NCBI GenBank assembly: GCA_017525805.1
Contig: JAFXSH010000138.1
Span: 1 to 64,000, forward strand
From: Clostridia bacterium
GTDB lineage: Bacteria; Bacillota_A; Clostridia; Christensenellales; Aristaeellaceae
DNA length: 64,000 bases
Direction of reading: 5' to 3'
A program made the translations under genes and the position numbers. Under the pieces are notes generated by a model that worked only from the letters and a program-made list of their open reading frames with translations, had not been told where the DNA came from and did no database searches. The first letter of the stretch is position 1. Every line of letters begins with the position of its first letter. Shown here piece after piece: positions 62,872 through 64,000 of the stretch.

Positions 62872-64000
62872 ATGCCAATGGACGGCCTGACCTTAGGCTT
62901 TATGGCCCGGGAATTACAGGAAGCGCTGCGGGACGGGCGCATCGAAAAAGTGACCCAGCCCGAAAAGGATATGCTGGTGCTTTTGATTCGCGCCCAGGGG
63001 AAAAACCACAAGCTGCTTTTATCCGCCGCGCCTTCCTTCGCCCGGGCGCACCTGACGGACGCTTCCTACCAGAATCCCGCCGACGCGCCTATGTTCTGCA
63101 TGCTCATGCGCAAGCATTTGCAGGCGGGGCATATCACCGGATTGGAACAGGTGGGGGGCGACAGGGTGCTGAAAATCACCATCGAAAACAAGGATGAATT
63201 GGGTGACACCGCGCCCCGTGAATTGTATTTGGAGCTGATGGGCCGCCACAGCAATCTGACCCTGGTAAAGGACGGCCGCATCATCGACGCCATCCGCCAC
63301 GTATCCGGGGATATGAGCCGGGTGCGTCAGGCTCTGCCGGGCCTTCCCTTCGTGCCGCCCCCAGCCCAGGACAAGATCGACCCGGCGGAGCTGACAGAAG
63401 AAAAACTTTCGGAAAAGCTGGCCGCGCTGGCCGGGCCTCTGGACAAAGCCTTAGCCGCGTCCATCCGGGGCCTCTCCCCCGCCGCCGCCCGGGAAATCGC
63501 GTTCCGGGCCACCGGCATGCACCGGACGGATTTGGCTGATTTAAACCTTCCCGCGCTTGTCCGGGTGGTATGCGCTTTTTTCCGAAAAATGCCGGAAATC
63601 GCCAAACCAACGGCGCAGATGGGGCCGGACGGTCTCATGGCGGACGTGCTGCCTTTCCCCTATCTGAGCCTGGAGCCCGACTTGCAAAAGACTTATCCCA
63701 CTTTATCCGCCGCCCTGGACGCTTTCTATTTTGGCCGGGACCGGCGGGACCGGATGAACCAGAAAAGCCAGTCCTTGAAGCGTCTCATCAAAACCCACCT
63801 GGAACGGGATGAAAAGAAACTGGCCCTCCAGGAGGAGGAGCTCACCGCCAGCGCCAAGATGGAAGAATACCGCATCGCGGGTGAACTGCTCACCGCCCAG
63901 GCGTATTTAGTGCCCCGGGGCGCGGAATCGGTGGAATTGCCCAACTTCTATGATCCCCAGGGAGGAACCATGGAAATCGCCCTGGACGTGGCGCTCAATC
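62872..64000 (+). CDS. rqcH: RqcH/NFACT family protein (Rqc2 homologue), 5' part
   Basis: 376 codons are visible and the frame runs off the window end. The N-terminus MPMDGLTLGFMARELQEALR with GRIEKVTQPEKDMLVLLIR is the NFACT-N (fibronectin-binding protein A) start; SFARAHLTDASYQNPADAPM and FCMLMRKHLQAGHI, then ELYLELMGRHSNLTLV, are diagnostic. The coiled-coil region begins near 63780 (KTHLERDEKKLALQEEELTA). RqcH binds obstructed 50S subunits and recruits tRNA-Ala for C-terminal alanine tailing in ribosome quality control. ATG 62872 is chosen with AGGAGA 9 bases upstream; ATG 62866 is too close. Confidence 0.95.
   Translation, partial: MPMDGLTLGFMARELQEALRDGRIEKVTQPEKDMLVLLIRAQGKNHKLLLSAAPSFARAHLTDASYQNPADAPMFCMLMRKHLQAGHITGLEQVGGDRVLKITIENKDELGDTAPRELYLELMGRHSNLTLVKDGRIIDAIRHVSGDMSRVRQALPGLPFVPPPAQDKIDPAELTEEKLSEKLAALAGPLDKALAASIRGLSPAAAREIAFRATGMHRTDLADLNLPALVRVVCAFFRKMPEIAKPTAQMGPDGLMADVLPFPYLSLEPDLQKTYPTLSAALDAFYFGRDRRDRMNQKSQSLKRLIKTHLERDEKKLALQEEELTASAKMEEYRIAGELLTAQAYLVPRGAESVELPNFYDPQGGTMEIALDVALN

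Overview
The window reads as chromosomal DNA of an anaerobic, glycan-fermenting member of the Bacillota (Clostridia). Supporting signs are strong AAGGAGG-type ribosome binding sites, TTGACA/TATAAT promoters, AraC, GntR and PadR regulators, LplB-type polysaccharide importers, a glycyl radical enzyme with its activase, an RqcH/NFACT gene, and a dxs-tlyA pair. Coding DNA is GC-rich; the first 500 bases and several intergenic scars are clearly AT-richer. A gut or rumen origin is an inference from the gene content, and no genus can be named from the sequence alone.

Layout. (1) 1-2000 is an accessory, scarred stretch: the start of a padR gene with a consensus promoter and operator, a small DUF6061-like gene, a tRNA 3'-end fragment followed by a terminator (a likely attachment site), a 22-23 bp direct-repeat array, and an ECF sigma gene broken into a SLOG-domain fragment. 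(2) 1971-10678 is a sialic-acid type catabolic locus. A divergent gntR-yhcH-SGNH esterase operon faces an ABC sugar importer (binding protein and two permeases), N-acetylneuraminate lyase, an AGE-type N-acylglucosamine 2-epimerase and a YdcF-like protein. (3) 10952-12146 holds decayed genes: a truncated leucine-rich-repeat protein, a ComM fragment and an orphan signal peptide. (4) 12147-22573 carries two paralogous amino-acid-type ABC importers. Their family-3 binding modules appear to have the two lobes in reversed (circularly permuted) order, and their ATPases carry an extra C-terminal domain resembling a GHKL/anti-sigma ATPase fold. One importer has four permuted modules fused to the permease in a single 1267-residue protein. 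A condensation-superfamily acyltransferase and a Sel1-repeat protein lie between the two loci. (5) 22620-25898 has a broken DUF1016 gene, then a radical SAM-SPASM enzyme translationally coupled to a membrane protein with a Cys-Ala repeat tail. (6) 26551-54403 is a large glycan-use region: cytoplasmic GH9, a putative glycosidase, an FbpABC-like importer, an MMPL exporter, a glycyl radical enzyme and activase, an AraC regulator, an LplB-type importer, two GH38 family proteins and a GH106-like protein. A MATE pump remnant and two inverted MerR-type promoters flank the GH9 gene. (7) 54564-64000 is more ordinary: a YbaK-type editing protein, a TPR glycosyltransferase beside a collagen-like protein, a lipid kinase, class II aldolase, tlyA, dxs, a kinase-like protein and the start of rqcH.

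How the parts fit. Most glycoside hydrolases here lack signal peptides, so oligosaccharides are probably imported by the adjacent ABC systems and cut inside the cell. The candidate systems most worth following up are the permuted-SBP/GHKL-tailed importers (12147-22573) and the radical SAM/Cys-Ala-tail pair (23581-25898).
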